Source: Datisca glomerata (Eukaryota > Streptophyta > Magnoliopsida > Cucurbitales > Datiscaceae). Taken from it: a DNA stretch of 64,000 bases. Location: positions 496,001 through 560,000 of the forward strand of contig QANY01007347.1 of the NCBI GenBank assembly GCA_003255025.1, written 5' to 3'. The notes under the pieces were generated by a model that was not told the DNA's origin, searched no databases, and saw only the letters and a list, made by a program, of their open reading frames with translations. This document shows, in pieces, positions 1-12,109 of this stretch. Numbering within the stretch: the stretch's first letter is position 1; every line of letters begins with the position of its first letter. Made by a program: the position numbers and the translations under genes.

Positions 1-3000
1 ATTTCAAAGATCTTTCGTAAATAATAAATTAAAATCAAATTTTAAATAGTAAATTGCTCAACTTAATTTCTCATCTCCTGTCAGAACGTCTAACCAGACT
101 ATTCACATTCGTCACCATTATTCATCATCTAAAAAATTTAATATAAAATGAGGTGAGTATGAAATATACTAAGTATTATACAGATATAAGAATAAAACGT
201 GTGAATCTAAACTTAAACATTTAAATTGAACAAATAAAATAAGGGTAACAAAAGTTTACCGAAATGTGTGACTTTCTCCAAAACTAAATGATTAAGGCTT
301 CTCCCTTCAATAAATAAGGTTTTTAAGAGGTTAGAGAGGAAAATTTCGTTCTATGAAGAGATGAAAATAGGGTTGCCTCCCAAAATGAGAGATTACAGTA
401 AATAAGGTAAAATAATCACAACCTTATAAATACCAAGCATCATTTAGGTTTAGATAATATAATAACATAATTTCTTTTAAAATCAGCTTTTAGATTCTAA
501 AATAACTTCTAAGACTTATCACTCCTATATTTCCTTTAATAAGATTTTGATTTTGCTAAAAAAGTAAGACAACCTACAAACTTACAAAATTACCTAATAA
601 TCACATTTATAGAAATTGTACAAATGCAATTTAATGTCCAACGGCAATGACCATCATAGAAAGTTTCACATCTTGAAAAATCATTACTAACAATCACAAT
701 AATTTAATTAGATCTTTTCAAGCATAAAATAAAAGTGTCTTAATAATTCAATAAAACAATAAAGAATTGAACTCATAATGAAATGCAAGGTTAGTGGTAA
801 TGTTACATTGTACCACAGCCCTTATTTATACTACAAATGAACCATGGGGTGAGCACATACTCCTACGTGTAAATAGTTTTAACGTGGATATTTAAAATTA
901 GACAATTGATGTTACATTGATAAAATGTTGGAGACTAAAATGTAGAAGTTTGTTCGTGAGAGATTAAAGTATAAATAAACTAAAAGGTCATATGAGCGCC
1001 ATTAATAGTTTTTATCCTTATTTTAGCCGTCCAAGAAAAATTTTCAACAGGGAATATTTTTCAGTGCTACTGGAGCACTGATAACTCAGTACTCATGTCA
1101 TCAATATGTCCACATGTATTAAAGTATAACTTTTATTCATATTTTAAGCAAAAAAGAATGGATTGACTCTTAATAAATTTTCAAAAGAAATCAACTAGTA
1201 TGAAAAATAGTAAATTTTCAGTACTTCAAGAATAATAAAAAATATTTCTGTTCGACAAAGAGCAAGAGTGAGAGAAATCTCTCTTCCTATTCCTCTTTCT
1301 CATATATCATTGTGATTGAATTATTAAAAAATTTCTTGGATTGAATCATTAAAAAAAATCTTGGATATATAACACGACTTAATTTCAAATTTTTTAAAAC
1401 TATAGGATTAAATTGGCAGAAAAATTATGTAGGGTGTTACTGCAATATCACTTAAATTGCTTTTTAGTTCACATTTCAAATACAAAGCATAGATATGGGC
1501 TTTAATTTTATATGTTTTGAGATTTAATCCTCACAAATTCCCATTTCTTTTTTAACAGAAAAGTACACATGCTTGTAAGAAAGTGAACAACGATTTCATT
1601 ATGAATAATTTGTTTTTTTAGAAGTTTACTTTTTCAGAGAGTTATTGTGAATCAATTAATTCCATGAGTAATTCAATCATCACTCATTCTGATTTTTATC
1701 ACAAATAATTTTATTAAAATAAGTAATTACTCATCAACATATCTTTTTATTTTATTTTTCTAATAATTGGTTTTTTAAATTAGAAATTAGAGTCACAAAG
1801 AAAAATTAAATACTCAAAGAAATTTAACCAATACCAATAGCATTGGAAGCCAAAGGTATATGACATTGCCAAAAAGAAAGACATGAGATAAAGCAAAATC
1901 CTAAAGTTCCCATAAAAAGCTAAATGTAAAGAGGACTCTTGGAAGCCAAGAAAACAGAAAGTGACTAACGGCTTTGGTTTCTTGCCCTTGAAGATTCACC
2001 ACCTAAGTTTTTAGAATTTCTTGTACGTTTTATGCTTATTTTTTATTTTATTTTTCATATTCTAAGTCAAATTATCACAAAATTCCAATTTTTTTGTGGC
2101 CCACAAAGCAAAAAATATAAGAAAAAGTGAACGAAATGAGTAGGAAACGTAAGTGAATTGATAACGTAGTAAAATCTCGTTTTGGAGCTTACCTTTCTTT
2201 TCGTAATTCGTTGAAATCCAAACAATTAGAGTAAGCCTTTTATTATTGAATATTTTCGACATTTAGACAAAGAAACGTGATAATGTAAATATATAAAATC
2301 TCGTTATGAACATTAGTTGAAATGTGTTAAATTATTTTAAAATAATATAATAATTTTATAAGTAATATTAAGGTTTAAATAAATATATTAACGGTTAAAA
2401 TTATTGTAAACCTAAAATAAAAATAAAATAATAATGATAAACATACTATTTACTCATATTTAAAATTAAACTCTCCCACATAAAATGAAAATTTTAAATC
2501 AAAGAATGCACAATCCTTCCACATTTATATCTTAAGATAAGATGGAAAAAAATAAAAAAGGAGAAAATTAAATCCTGCAAATTATTTTCCTATGGATAAT
2601 GAATGTTGAAATGATTATATTTATTATAAAACTAAAAAACTAAATAATAAAAATATTTCAGACAGATTATTGCGATTGACTAAAATAATTCTTGTGATAT
2701 AAAAAATATCTAAAATCATATACATGATCTTTAACATTCCTAATAACATAATAATATAAAGTACTAAATTTTATAAAGTATTAATAAAAGAATAATTATT
2801 GAATAAAATTTATATAGTTATATAACTAAAAAATGTAATCTATACTATATTAAATGAGATTTAAAAGGTAAAAAAAATAATTTAAAAGTTTCTCATTTTT
2901 AACCACATTTAATTTAGTAGAGATGAAGGCCAAATCGTAATTATGCCAGTAAATATTCTAGTTACGGTGTCTACACACCACCGCATACCTGTTTTTTTCT

Positions 3001-4289
3001 ATTCAGCATATTTCTCATTTTTCATTGATTTCTTCACCTTCTATATTTGAATTAGTGACATTATTTCGACTAGTCTAAAATTTAGCCTTGCCATTAATAA
3101 TAATAATAGCCTTTCAACTTTTTAAGCCTACTAGTTAATATAGACATGTGTTGCATGTGTAATTATTTATTATATTTTTAACTATGAATATTAGTTATAA
3201 CTATATTGTATTTATGTGAATTAATAAAATATATTTAGAACTATGTTTTTTTTTTAATTATTTGAGTAAAATCAAGATAATATTATATTATTATTATTTT
3301 ATTTTTTAATATATTATTAGTTATTAGAGCATCATGCATGTATCCAAGAAATTAAAAGTATGCACTAAAAATGTACTCTTCAAATTTAAAAGGAAAAGTG
3401 ACGTGCGTCCACTAGAAATAAATTATCTATTTCATGTTTTATATTTTAAAACTTGATCTACTCCTATTTTCGTTGATTGTAAATTCAATTTATTTTGTTT
3501 ATAAATTTGGGGTACTGCATTTAAATAGCATATTAAGTATACTGACATATAAAATATAACATAACTAAAGTTTTTGAAAGTGTGTGATAATTGAATTTTA
3601 TTTTAAATTCTATTATTTAAATTTTAGAGAGATAACTCATTTTTCCGTTATATTAAAACAAATTAGTAGAAAGTTGTAATTTTCTCTATAATTTTTAAAA
3701 TAACTTGCTACAATTTAAATTAATTATCAGATTAAAACTAACTTACAAACTATTTATCCGTTAGTTGTTTTTTTTTTCAAATTCACTAAATAGGTGAAGA
3801 AATTAAATTAATGACCACTTTGATATTTATTTTCATTTTAAAAGTAATCAGTTATTAAATGACACATGTAAGTTAGAAACTTATTTTGGGTGACGTATCA
3901 ATAGTAAGTGGATAAAATTGTTTAAAAATGATTCTCATTTCCTCTTTATTTTAATGTATTTTTATTTTGATTATTATTTTGATGAAATGTTCCAAATTTT
4001 AAAAAAAAATTGATATGGTATTTGAGGAAACTTTTTAATAAAAATAAGCCATATATCTAAGAAGAAAACTACAAACTAGAAGGGGCATACCCCCGGAGAA
4101 ACCAGAGACAAAACTCAATCAATGTAGATTTTCCAACAAAAGAGAAGGTAATTTCCATTTGGCAACGATATATCTATTAGTTAGAGAATCAGAGACAAAA
4201 TGTTGACTTCACAGTCTATCCCTCACACAATTGATTATGGTTATATTAAGAGTGTCTATCCCAAAATTTTTTCTCTAAAAAAACCTAGC
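1..4289. other. AT-rich spacer, no gene recognised
   Basis: Very AT-rich sequence with many short A/T runs. No reading frame longer than about 65 codons has protein-like composition, and I recognise no RNA gene. A small perfect inverted repeat (7-bp arms CAGTGCT/AGCACTG) lies near 1061-1080. The stretch is best described as intergenic DNA containing unrecognisable old repeats. Confidence 0.6.
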
Positions 4290-4450
4290 ATTCATTTCCC
4301 TCCAAATATTATACACAAAGGACTTAAAGGCTATCTTCAGAATAAGAGTCCTAAAATCCTGCCTCCTAATTATATTAGCTAACCACTTAATGGTTTGATT
4401 CCAACTATGTCAAGAACAGATGAGATCAAACAATTGAGTAATAGCATATT
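4290..4450 (-). pseudogene. LINE reverse-transcriptase tail fragment (zf-RVT region)
   Basis: Reading the minus strand gives a short stretch with the C-terminal signature of plant LINE (L1-type) ORF2 proteins: a degenerate zf-RVT piece (DLIC then a stop), WNQTIKWL, and finally a block ending IWREMNARFF before a stop. In intact LINEs this segment follows the reverse transcriptase and ends the protein. Only about 50 codons survive, with an in-frame stop, so this is a dead 3' fragment. A second fragment of the same domain, on the same strand, lies at 8325-8560. Both contain their own zf-RVT core, so they are probably two separate remnants rather than one split copy. Confidence 0.6.
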
Positions 4451-4916
4451 TGAGGAAACTTGTCAACTAGAGACACTAAATTGGATACAAATTAGTAGAG
4501 GTTGATATCAAATAGTAATCTTACATGTGGTATGCTTACTGGTTTAATGTAACACTTCTTTTTCGGCAAATGCATTATGAAAAAGTGTATATGCTACAAG
4601 AGGCAATGCTCCAACTCCAGGGCCACAAAAAGAGAAAGGCACCCAAAGCTGGAGACAAGCAACAAAATTGCACAAAAAAGCCCAAACACCTTTACCCACC
4701 TAAAACATTAGGGGGAATGTGGAACATCAAGCTTGAAGAAACAATTGGTATCGGAATCAAAGAAACCTTTTTAGTTTCATAATCTCTCTCTAATTGTACT
4801 TGAATAGAAATATATATAGTATTTATATCCATACTTTTACCTTAAAAATCAAATGATACTTTCTTTCCAAATATTAAACAAGAGAAGTAAAAGCTTGCTT
4901 AATCATAAGAGAATTA
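4451..4916. other. Unclassified sequence with a short unsupported ORF
   Basis: This lies between the LINE tail and the Harbinger element. A plus-strand 85-codon frame (4525-4782) has a lysine-rich middle but no recognisable motif, no start context of note and no neighbour suggesting a function. I regard it as chance or as a relic of an unidentified repeat. A G-rich tract near 4711 (aggggggaatgtgg-like) resembles a retroelement polypurine tract but no LTR was identified. Confidence 0.35.
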
Positions 4917-5149
4917 CTAAATCTTTTGGATTGTACTGTACCGTATTGTATTATATTAGATTAAATAATATTGTCTAGTGTTTGGTGTTGTATTAGATAA
5001 AAAACTGTATTACTTGTACAACATTTGGCACATCATAGTACTGGATTATTGTAAAACTGTTTGTCATAATTTGATTTACACAAGTCTGTTTAGAACTCAT
5101 TAACATGTTATTTAACATTTTCAACTATAGAATAAACATTCATTCAACC

Positions 5150-5400
5150 AATCAATAATAATAATTAAAATACTTCAAAAAAGATCTTTAAACGTCATCA
5201 TTCATTTTCATAATTTATAATAATATTCATACAAAAAATCATCACCAAGACATCACAAAATAAGTTTTCATATTCATGACATAATGCTCATCCACTAAGG
5301 CATCACAAAAGAATCATCACATATAACATATATCTATAATGCCTATCCACCAAGGAATCACAAAAAATCATCACATCCAAAATAAGTATCCACGTAATAT
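5150..5400. repeat. Degenerate AT-rich repeats in the Harbinger end
   Basis: Several imperfect copies of a motif like 'atccaccaaggcatcacaaaa..atcatcacat' occur at roughly 50-60 bp spacing within 5230-5390. They lie downstream of the accessory gene, in the subterminal region of the element, where this superfamily often has repeated sequence. Only loose periodicity is seen. Confidence 0.4.
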
Positions 5401-5406
5401 CACCAT

Positions 5407-6374
5407 TTAACAAAATTTCATACATCCACAAAATACGTATGAAAGGAAGCCTAAATTCATCTCTGACGGAGTAATTTTGCGATAAATGCTCGCTTGCGCT
5501 CGTCCTTCAAAGATCTGAAATCCAACACATTTTCTGATTTTGCTAGAATAAGAGTAAAAGCTCATCATCAACAGAAAGCCTGAAACTTTGTAACTCATCA
5601 GCAATGTCAGTGTAATTTTTATCCTCACCCACGATTCTACTACTAATTGTTTCCATTCTCTCAAAGGACTTCTCAAACATTTTCTTAGAAACATTAGCAA
5701 TCTGATTCATGTCAGTATGAAAGTTACTCCCCGCTCTTGTCTCTTTTTACCAATTAGTTGAGACTGAGCCTTGTTACTTGGTCGAGAACTTGAATTTTGT
5801 GGTACTAAATGAGGAGAAGTAGGCAAAGCTTTACCTATGTCATGTATATTAGCCTCCTCGTACTCTCGATCCATGTTCTCAACCATATCATTAGTAGTTT
5901 CAGCACCAAGTCATGTTGCACGATCCTTACCAAATATACGAGCAAGCATTTCATAGTATGGAAAAGGCTTGTCTCTCTACCCTTCTGCATCCTTGTTATG
6001 CTACAAGAATAAACTAATGTAAGTTAATATTCTAACAATATATTCCTGAGGTCAAACTAAATAAACATAAAATTAGTTTCAACCTGCACATAATCTTGCA
6101 ATACTTTATTACTCTGCACTTGCACACACTTTCTAACATCATTCCAACCAAAACCGCTCTTGGCCAACATGTCAATAACAATTCCATACATTTTTTTCCA
6201 TTTTCTTAACTTGGACTCAATGTGTGGATTAGCCTTTAGCCCAGAGTCAGGATACTTTTCATTCAAGCTTTTCTCCATAAGCGTTAGAGTACCAGATTTA
6301 AAAGAACCAGTATCACAACGATGGCCTCCTACAACTACTTCATTAAGTATGTCCAATAACACCTCTTCCACCAT
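5407..6374 (-). pseudogene. PIF/Harbinger Myb/SANT-like accessory protein, broken
   Basis: This is the DNA-binding partner protein of PIF/Harbinger elements (Myb_DNA-bind_3 type), which helps the transposase bind the ends. The first exon-like frame (6057-6374) shows the diagnostic pattern: LKANPHIESKLRKWKKMYG, then GFGWNDVRKCV. A second segment near 5930-6010 continues with RDKPFPYYEMLARIFGKDRAT, the usual 'KPFPxYxxLxxIFGKDRATG' tail of this family. A third frame (5407-5700) holds a weakly conserved C-terminal region. The segments lie in different frames with stops or introns between them, so no continuous product can be read. The opposite-strand frames here are shadows. Confidence 0.7.
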
Positions 6375-6499
6375 TTTGGTCCAAGAGCGCCTATTGGTTT
6401 TCCGGTAGTTTGCTCATTATTTTGATTGTTATCCCCATCCATTCCTAACAAAACATATCTCAATCAATAATAAAGAAAAATATCACAAGACAAATAAAA

Positions 6500-6673
6500 A
6501 TATATTGTATCTCAATCCAACAATAAAAGTATAATGTAACTCAATCCAACAATAAAAGTATAAGGCAACTTAATCCAACAATAAAAGTATATTGTAACTC
6601 AATCCAACAATAAAAAGTATATTGCAACTCAATCCAACAATAAAAGTATAAGGCAACTCAATCCAACAATAAA
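6500..6673. repeat. 29-bp tandem repeat, about six copies
   Basis: Six consecutive copies of a unit close to 'tataatgtaactcaatccaacaataaaag' with small substitutions, for example tgtaact, ggcaact and ttgtaact variants; one copy is 30 bp. The array lies between the transposase and Myb-like segments of the Harbinger element, in what would be the intergenic spacer of the transposon. Confidence 0.85.
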
Positions 6674-6976
6674 GTCTAAATTCTAAAAATGAAACAAGGG
6701 AAAGTCTATCTTAATGACTCAGTTCCTTCTCCTTTCAATTATACATCTACATAGCTAAACTATTCCTCCATGCACTTTATTGATTAGACGAGTCTATTGT
6801 CCCCATAGTGTCAATCTCCTCCCCATCCGCAGGATCACCATTTACTTCATCTAGCTCAATTTGTGTATCCAGCATCTACAAGATAATAGTAACCTATGAA
6901 AGGGAGCTTCAATTAGATTACTTAAGATAGCCCAATTAGGTTACAGATAGAAATATGGACTTCTTAAGATTGCCCA

Positions 6977-7281
6977 TCATATCTTACCTGTAGGGACTTG
7001 AAGTCCACTAGGTCTACTAAGCGCATCTCGAAGTACTCTAGAGTCAGAAGCAGATCCTTCCCATCTTGGTAGAACAAATATAAACTTCATGTCTGAGGAA
7101 CAAACACCAAATACATTTGTGGCAATTGCTCTCTTTCTTGTCCGATACCTTGGCTTCTCACTTTCAGTGACACGAACATCAATATAAGTACTGTCATCCG
7201 TAGTGCCATCATGAACACACTCATCATTTCCAAATGCCACATCTCTAATACAAGATACATCAAAAGCTTCTTCTTATCCAT
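6977..7281 (-). pseudogene. PIF/Harbinger transposase fragment (DDE_Tnp_4)
   Basis: About 88 codons of a PIF/Harbinger DDE transposase can be read on the minus strand. The segment contains a conserved DGT-like motif followed by TYIDVRV, then KPRYRTRKRAIATNVFGVCS, FIFVLPRWEGSASDSRVLRDA and GLQVPTG. This is the central catalytic region around the first acidic residue. Family proteins are usually 350-450 residues, so the N-terminal helix-turn-helix and the C-terminal catalytic residues are missing. A stop follows soon after the conserved block. The overlapping frame at 7087-7281 is a shadow. Confidence 0.8.
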
Positions 7282-8300
7282 CTCTATTCAAAACAAAAAT
7301 ATTTTAGTTAAATAATTCATATCAATTATCACAAAGCCTATCAATGTTATTGAGCAAGTAATCAAGACACTAGCTGTCCATATTCAAAAGAGTGATATTT
7401 TGAAGAATTTGGAATTCTCCTACAGAAGGAGTTGAGACTGAAAATGGATGCTTGAATCTCAGAATATATATTTCACTAAATTCAGAAGAAATACTATCTA
7501 ACAATATAAATGCTAATCAACAAAGCAACTGGGATCATAATCTCTATAAAGGTACCACTTCTGACTAACTGCTAAAAATGACCATTTACTATAATCTAAA
7601 TTGATAATTGTTCAATTAGTAGAGAATAAAATAGGAAAGCGATTTATCTATAGTAAGAAATTCTAATTTATGCCTTCTTATCAATCAGTGGCGAGCTTCA
7701 ATGAAAATGAATTGAGATCTCAACATAGTATCAATCAGTAAAACCAAAGCTCTCACAAAGCCAACAAAAAACACAGAGAAATAGAGGGTCTGTCTTCGCG
7801 GTGAGATAGAGAAAAACATTTCTGAAACACAGATATGTCTTCGTTGGTGAAATAGAGAAGCTATAATCGTTCAAAGCTAAAATCAGATCCACAAAACATT
7901 AAACAAGCACATATCTCATCAACCAGAACACAGATCTAAGAAATACATAATAATCACAGAAAAGGAAGAGACACTTACCTTGTGTGGGCAGAAATGAAGA
8001 AGTCTTTATCGGTGAGAATGTCTTCGTTGGTGGGTATGAGCGGCGTCGGGTCCATCGTCGAGGGCCTGTCGTCTAGGGTGTCTTCGCGTCGAGGGTGTGT
8101 CTTCCCGTCGAGGGTGTCTTTGCGGGATCTATCTGTTTTTATTTTAGTCCTATTTAGTCCCCTCCTAAAGGAAGGGACTATGTTATACGGTGTGGATGAG
8201 ACTATTTTGTCTCAACGTATTAGTTAGTACGAGTCTTACATTTTTGCCAAATGTTGGACAATACTATTTTAGTATTGTCCTGACTTTAATACTGTCCAAT
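7282..8300. other. Non-coding 5' part of the Harbinger element
   Basis: The sequence upstream (minus sense) of the transposase fragment has no readable transposase N-terminus. Around 7790-8120 there are repeated phrases about 'gtctgtcttcgcggtgagatagagaa' and 'gtcgagggtgtcttcgcg'. These give a short plus-strand frame (7982-8227) of low-complexity composition that I do not accept as a gene. Confidence 0.45.
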
Positions 8301-8324
8301 ACGGGGCTACCAAATGAGCCTTTA

Positions 8325-8560
8325 AGTCCTTCTTTTTGGTAAAGGTAAGAGGCCATATAGTAAGATTTTGCCAACCAACACACCTGCCATGAAGATCCAA
8401 CTTAGATAAGATAAGCTCTCAAACAACATGAGAGAAGGAACAAGTGACAAAAAGGTGATCTCTAGTCTCATGATGGTCTGTACATAACACACGATAGACA
8501 ACTTGCCTATAAGACATACCAAAGAAAAGAGCTAATCCTTAATATATATATCTGCGTGTG
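8325..8560 (-). pseudogene. LINE zf-RVT domain fragment
   Basis: The minus strand encodes MSYRQVVYRVLCTDHHETRD followed by HLFVTCSFSHVV, the zf-RVT signature (Cys, then His-Glu-Thr, then His-Leu-Phe, then Cys) found after the reverse transcriptase in plant L1-type LINEs. A stop or frameshift follows immediately. The reading continues in another frame with LHGRCVGWQNLTIWPL. Fewer than 80 codons remain. The fragment ends within a few bases of the Harbinger right terminus. Confidence 0.7.
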
Positions 8561-8734
8561 TGTGGGTATGTATCCATATTGCAACTGTGCCGAGTAGTCC
8601 CATTCTCCACGTTTCTAAGTAAATGATAAATTTAATTTAGTGAAAAAGTGGTTAGGATTGTATCCTGAAAGTATACAAACTATATTTATTTTATCGAGAC
8701 ATTTATTAGAATAATAATCAAGGGTATTTTATGC

Positions 8735-10290
8735 AATGCATTCTTGGGCGGCAATCGGAGAGTCCTATCGTCGGTGACAATTGTTGTCACGTTTTAGGAA
8801 AGTTTTTAGAAAAGCATGCAACCAACTCTATCGCCTAAGTTTTTTATTAAAACCCAAACTCTTTTAATTATGCATTTAAATTTTAAAATTAATGTAATTT
8901 TAGTATTAATTATTAATTTTTATTTTATTAAAATTTAAAATTAATAGGTTGATTGGTTTGACCCAAATTTGACTAAATCAAATAAAGAGTTTATTTGACT
9001 AAATCAAAGTCAACTATATTAAAAAAGATAATTATAGAAATTGTTTTAATTAAGAAAAATAGTTTTTCTAATTAAAAAGGGTTTTGTTCAAAACTTGAAG
9101 ACTATGAAGATGGATATCATAAGAAGAAGGCAATATTTGGGAAATATGCATTCTTGAAGTTCTCTTCGTAATTTTGTTTCTTTATTTCAAGAGTTGTAAT
9201 TTAGTAATACTCAATAGTTACTCGGTCCATTATTATTTTATTTAATTATTTAATTATTATGTTTGATAACATGTCCATGCATTAGTCAATCACATGTCAT
9301 ACATGAAAATTCCACACAGTTTTATTTAATCATGCATCTCATCTATAGAAACATTATTTATTAGGATTGTCCTAATATGTTTATATGTATTGTTTTATGA
9401 AATCAGTTGCATGTAAATTGTTAGGTTTTAACTAGTTAAAACTTGATAATCACACCACAGTAAAGGCTATAATTAATTAGTTAAAACTTGGTACTCACCT
9501 TTAAGTTAACTGACTTTAGTAAAAGAGTTTTATTAAAGTTTGATAAATATAATTAATTAGTTAATCCAAGTTCACATAATTATGACTTAAGCGCTTCAGA
9601 AAATTAAATGAACTTAGACCAATGAGATTAGATTAACTATTAATTAAATATTCAGAGGGTTATTATTTTAGCTAGTAATTAATTTGAAATTAATTGATTA
9701 GTTAAAATAAAAACACATTATCCTAAAATAGTGAGTGGGAGAAAATTGACATGTCAATGTAACCTATAGTCTCCATCATTAGTACAACACCATGAGTTGC
9801 AGTGAGGGTATCGAGATGACTTTGTTTTCATCCTTCTAAGGAAGGTTTAGAGTTGTACCAATACCAAGGTTGGACTTCTTAAGAAGATAGGAGGAAGTGA
9901 TGTAGTTTACTTTTAACTGACCCTAAGACGTCATATTCTAAATGAAGTAATGAAATCTGAAATGATGAGTTACACTCACAAAATCATAATTAAGCTTTCA
10001 TGTGAATACTTATGACTTGACCGAACAAGTGATACCTTATTGTTAAAAGATAAAATATGAGATATTTTAAGTTTTAATTAATAAGAATGAGAATGTCTCA
10101 TAGACAGTCTGAGGTTAATTTGACCGATCCTAAGGCGGCACATTAATCATTGCGTTGTTTTATAATGATTAGTAAATGCTATATTTATGTGTTTATTATG
10201 ATTGCAATCATGCATCACGTTTACTTTTCGAATTCTAGATATTTATCAATTATATTGAATCATGTATGTTTTAAATTTCAATTATCAATA
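8735..10290 (+). other. Untranslated leader of copia A
   Basis: About 1.55 kb without a protein frame, alignable in reverse orientation to the leader of element B (about 19.7-21.6 kb). Shared landmarks include 'gactaatgcat', 'acatgtgattgactaatg' and the stretch just before gag about cttaggatcggtc. Short frames here such as 10150-10344 are chance. Confidence 0.7.
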
Positions 10291-10301
10291 TCGTGTCTAC
10301 C

Positions 10302-10626
10302 ATGGGCAACCCTGTTACTGCTTTACTCGCTCTTGAGAAATTGAATGGTGATAATTTCGTATGTTGGAAATCAGATATGAGCTTAATGCTGATTTGAGAG
10401 AACCATAAGTTTATTCTTACTAAGGAATGTACTAAGGAGCCAAGACATCGCTGAAAGCCAAGAAGAACAATAAAGACAGAAAGCGCAAAGGAAAGTGTTT
10501 CCACTGTGGGGTCGAAGGTCATTGGAAGAGAAACTATAACAACTATCTCTCTCAGCTGAAAACGCAAGGTAAATATGATTTACCTTTAATTGAAGCTTGT
10601 TTAGCTGAATATGATTTGTCATCCTA
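10302..10626 (+). pseudogene. Copia A gag remnant with internal deletion
   Basis: The start region encodes GNPVTALLALEKLNGDNF, matching the gag N-termini of B and C. After a stop and TKECTKEP the sequence jumps directly to KAKKNNKDRKRKGK, which in C lies about 230 codons further on, so most of gag is deleted. The nucleocapsid zinc knuckle reads CFHCGVEGHWKRNY: the last cysteine of CX2CX4HX4C is replaced by tyrosine. The family's first ATG is GTG here, so the next ATG (10302) is used as the limit. Non-functional. Confidence 0.75.
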
Positions 10627-10975
10627 GATACTTGATTCAGGAGCCACTAATCATGTATGTTCTTATTTGTTAATGGTTGATTCGTCAAGGGAGCTGGCTG
10701 ATGGTGAGCTCATTTTGAGAGTTGTTGGTGGCGCGCTCGTGTCAGCTAAAGCATTAGGGACAATCCGTTTACTTTTAGGATATAATTACTTAGTTTTGAA
10801 TGATTATATTCCTGGTTTTTGTGAGAACAGTTATTCGAAGTTTCTTTCATTAATAAAGAGTTTATTATTTATAACAATGGATTCGATACCTGGCATGCTA
10901 AAATTATAAATGGATTGTATATGCTTAAACCGGCTGAACACGCATTAAATAATTTTGAATCATTTAAAGTAGCAA
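10627..10975 (+). pseudogene. Copia A protease region
   Basis: The aspartic protease active-site motif DSGATNHVC lies directly after a stop at about 10626. It is followed by SSRELADGELILRVVGGALV and IRLLLGYNYLVLNDYIPGF, which match the family's protease. The frame is open from 10667 to 10909 but then loses the conserved sequence. Confidence 0.7.
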
Positions 10976-10989
10976 AACCTAAAAATAAC

Positions 10990-11981
10990 AAATGACAAAG
11001 AGTTTATCATGATGATAACACATATTTATGGCATCTTAGGTTGGGACATATTAATCTAGATAGGATAAATAGGTTAACAAATCATGGTGAATTGACAGTG
11101 CTAAAAGTTGAAACTCTTCCTGTTTGTGAATCATGTCTAGAGGTTAAAATGACCAAGAGACATTTTCCTAGGAAAGGGTCAAAGTGCCAAGGAACCACTT
11201 GAGTTAGTACATAGAGATGTCTGTGGAATAATCAATTACAAGCTAGAGGTGGATATGGGTATTATGTCACTTTCATTGACGACTACTCAAGATATAGTTA
11301 TAGTTACTTAATGCATCGAAAGTCTGAAACTTTTGGAAAGCTTAAAGACTTCAAGGCTGAAACTGAAAAATAATTAGGTAAATCATTGAAAACCCTTCAA
11401 TCCGATCAAAGTGGTGAATACTTGGATTTAGAATTCAAGATTATTTGCTAAAGTGTGGAATCATATCCCAACTCACAACACCTAGAACACTACAACAAAG
11501 TGGTGTTGCAGAGAGGTTAAACCGAAGCTTATTGGATATGGTTAGGTCGATGTTAAACTACTCATTATTGTCACTTACATTTTGGGGATATGCACTACAC
11601 ATGGCAACTTATATTTTGAATGTAGTGCCCTATGAATCTGTAAGCAAGACACCTTTAGAGTTATGGAATGGCTCCAAACCTAGTTTGTGTTATTTCCATA
11701 TATGGGGGTGTCCAGCTCACGTTTTTAGACCTAAGACTGAAAAGTTAGACGGAAGGTCTAAGGTATGTATTTTCGTTGGCTATTCTCTAGATACTAGAGG
11801 TGGGTACTTTTATAGTCACAATGATCAAAATGTGTTTGTGCCGATAAATGTAACCTTTCTTGAGCATTACTATATGAAAAACTACAAACCTTATAGAAAA
11901 GTAGTTATCGAGGAATTAGCAACTGTTCAGATCAGACACCTTCAATTTATAATGATAAACGACAAACCAGAGAAATCATAA
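10990..11981 (+). pseudogene. Copia A integrase, frameshifted
   Basis: The GAG-pre-integrase zinc motif appears as YLWHLRLGHINLDRINRL (11023-11080) with downstream CESC. The DDE core follows in broken frames: YVTFIDDYSRYSYSYLMH, SLKTLQSDQSGEYLDL. The open frame 11445-11981 carries SGVAERLNRSLLDMVRSMLN, with the catalytic Glu of the core, and [15 protein letters not shown], then the C-terminal HIWGCPAHVF and KVCIFVGYSLDTRGGYFY motifs. Several stops and at least one frameshift (about 11430) make it non-functional. Confidence 0.85.
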
Positions 11982-12109
11982 TTTCTGCATAGGAAACCCC
12001 GGTGCAACGTCGTAGTGAGAGGGTTGTGAGACAACCAGTTCGCTACAAACTTGAGGCACATGTCCTAGTGTCAGACACTAATAAGGATGATCTAGTATCT
12101 TATGAAGAA

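Larger units (their letters stand above)
4917..8323 (-). mobile_element. Decayed PIF/Harbinger DNA transposon
   Basis: The region contains, on the minus strand, a PIF/Harbinger transposase fragment (6977-7281) followed by the Myb/SANT-like accessory protein (5407-6374), the two-gene content typical of this superfamily. The right end reads ctaccaaatgagcc followed by ttt/taa. The left end is degenerate. Shared inverted motifs support the limits: accgtattg near 4940 against caatacgg near 8291, and caacatttggca near 5023 against tgccaaatgttg near 8247. An exact 3-bp target duplication could not be proved because the left terminus has diverged. The element also holds a 29-bp tandem repeat. It has no intact gene and is non-autonomous. 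Confidence 0.65.

Noticed and set aside
1061..1080. Perfect 7-bp inverted repeat as a terminator or regulatory hairpin
   Set aside because: A single short hairpin in AT-rich DNA with no adjacent gene; expected by chance in a window of this size.
4525..4782. 85-codon plus-strand frame with a basic middle
   Set aside because: No family resemblance, no introns or neighbours to support it, and it lies between two mobile-element fragments.
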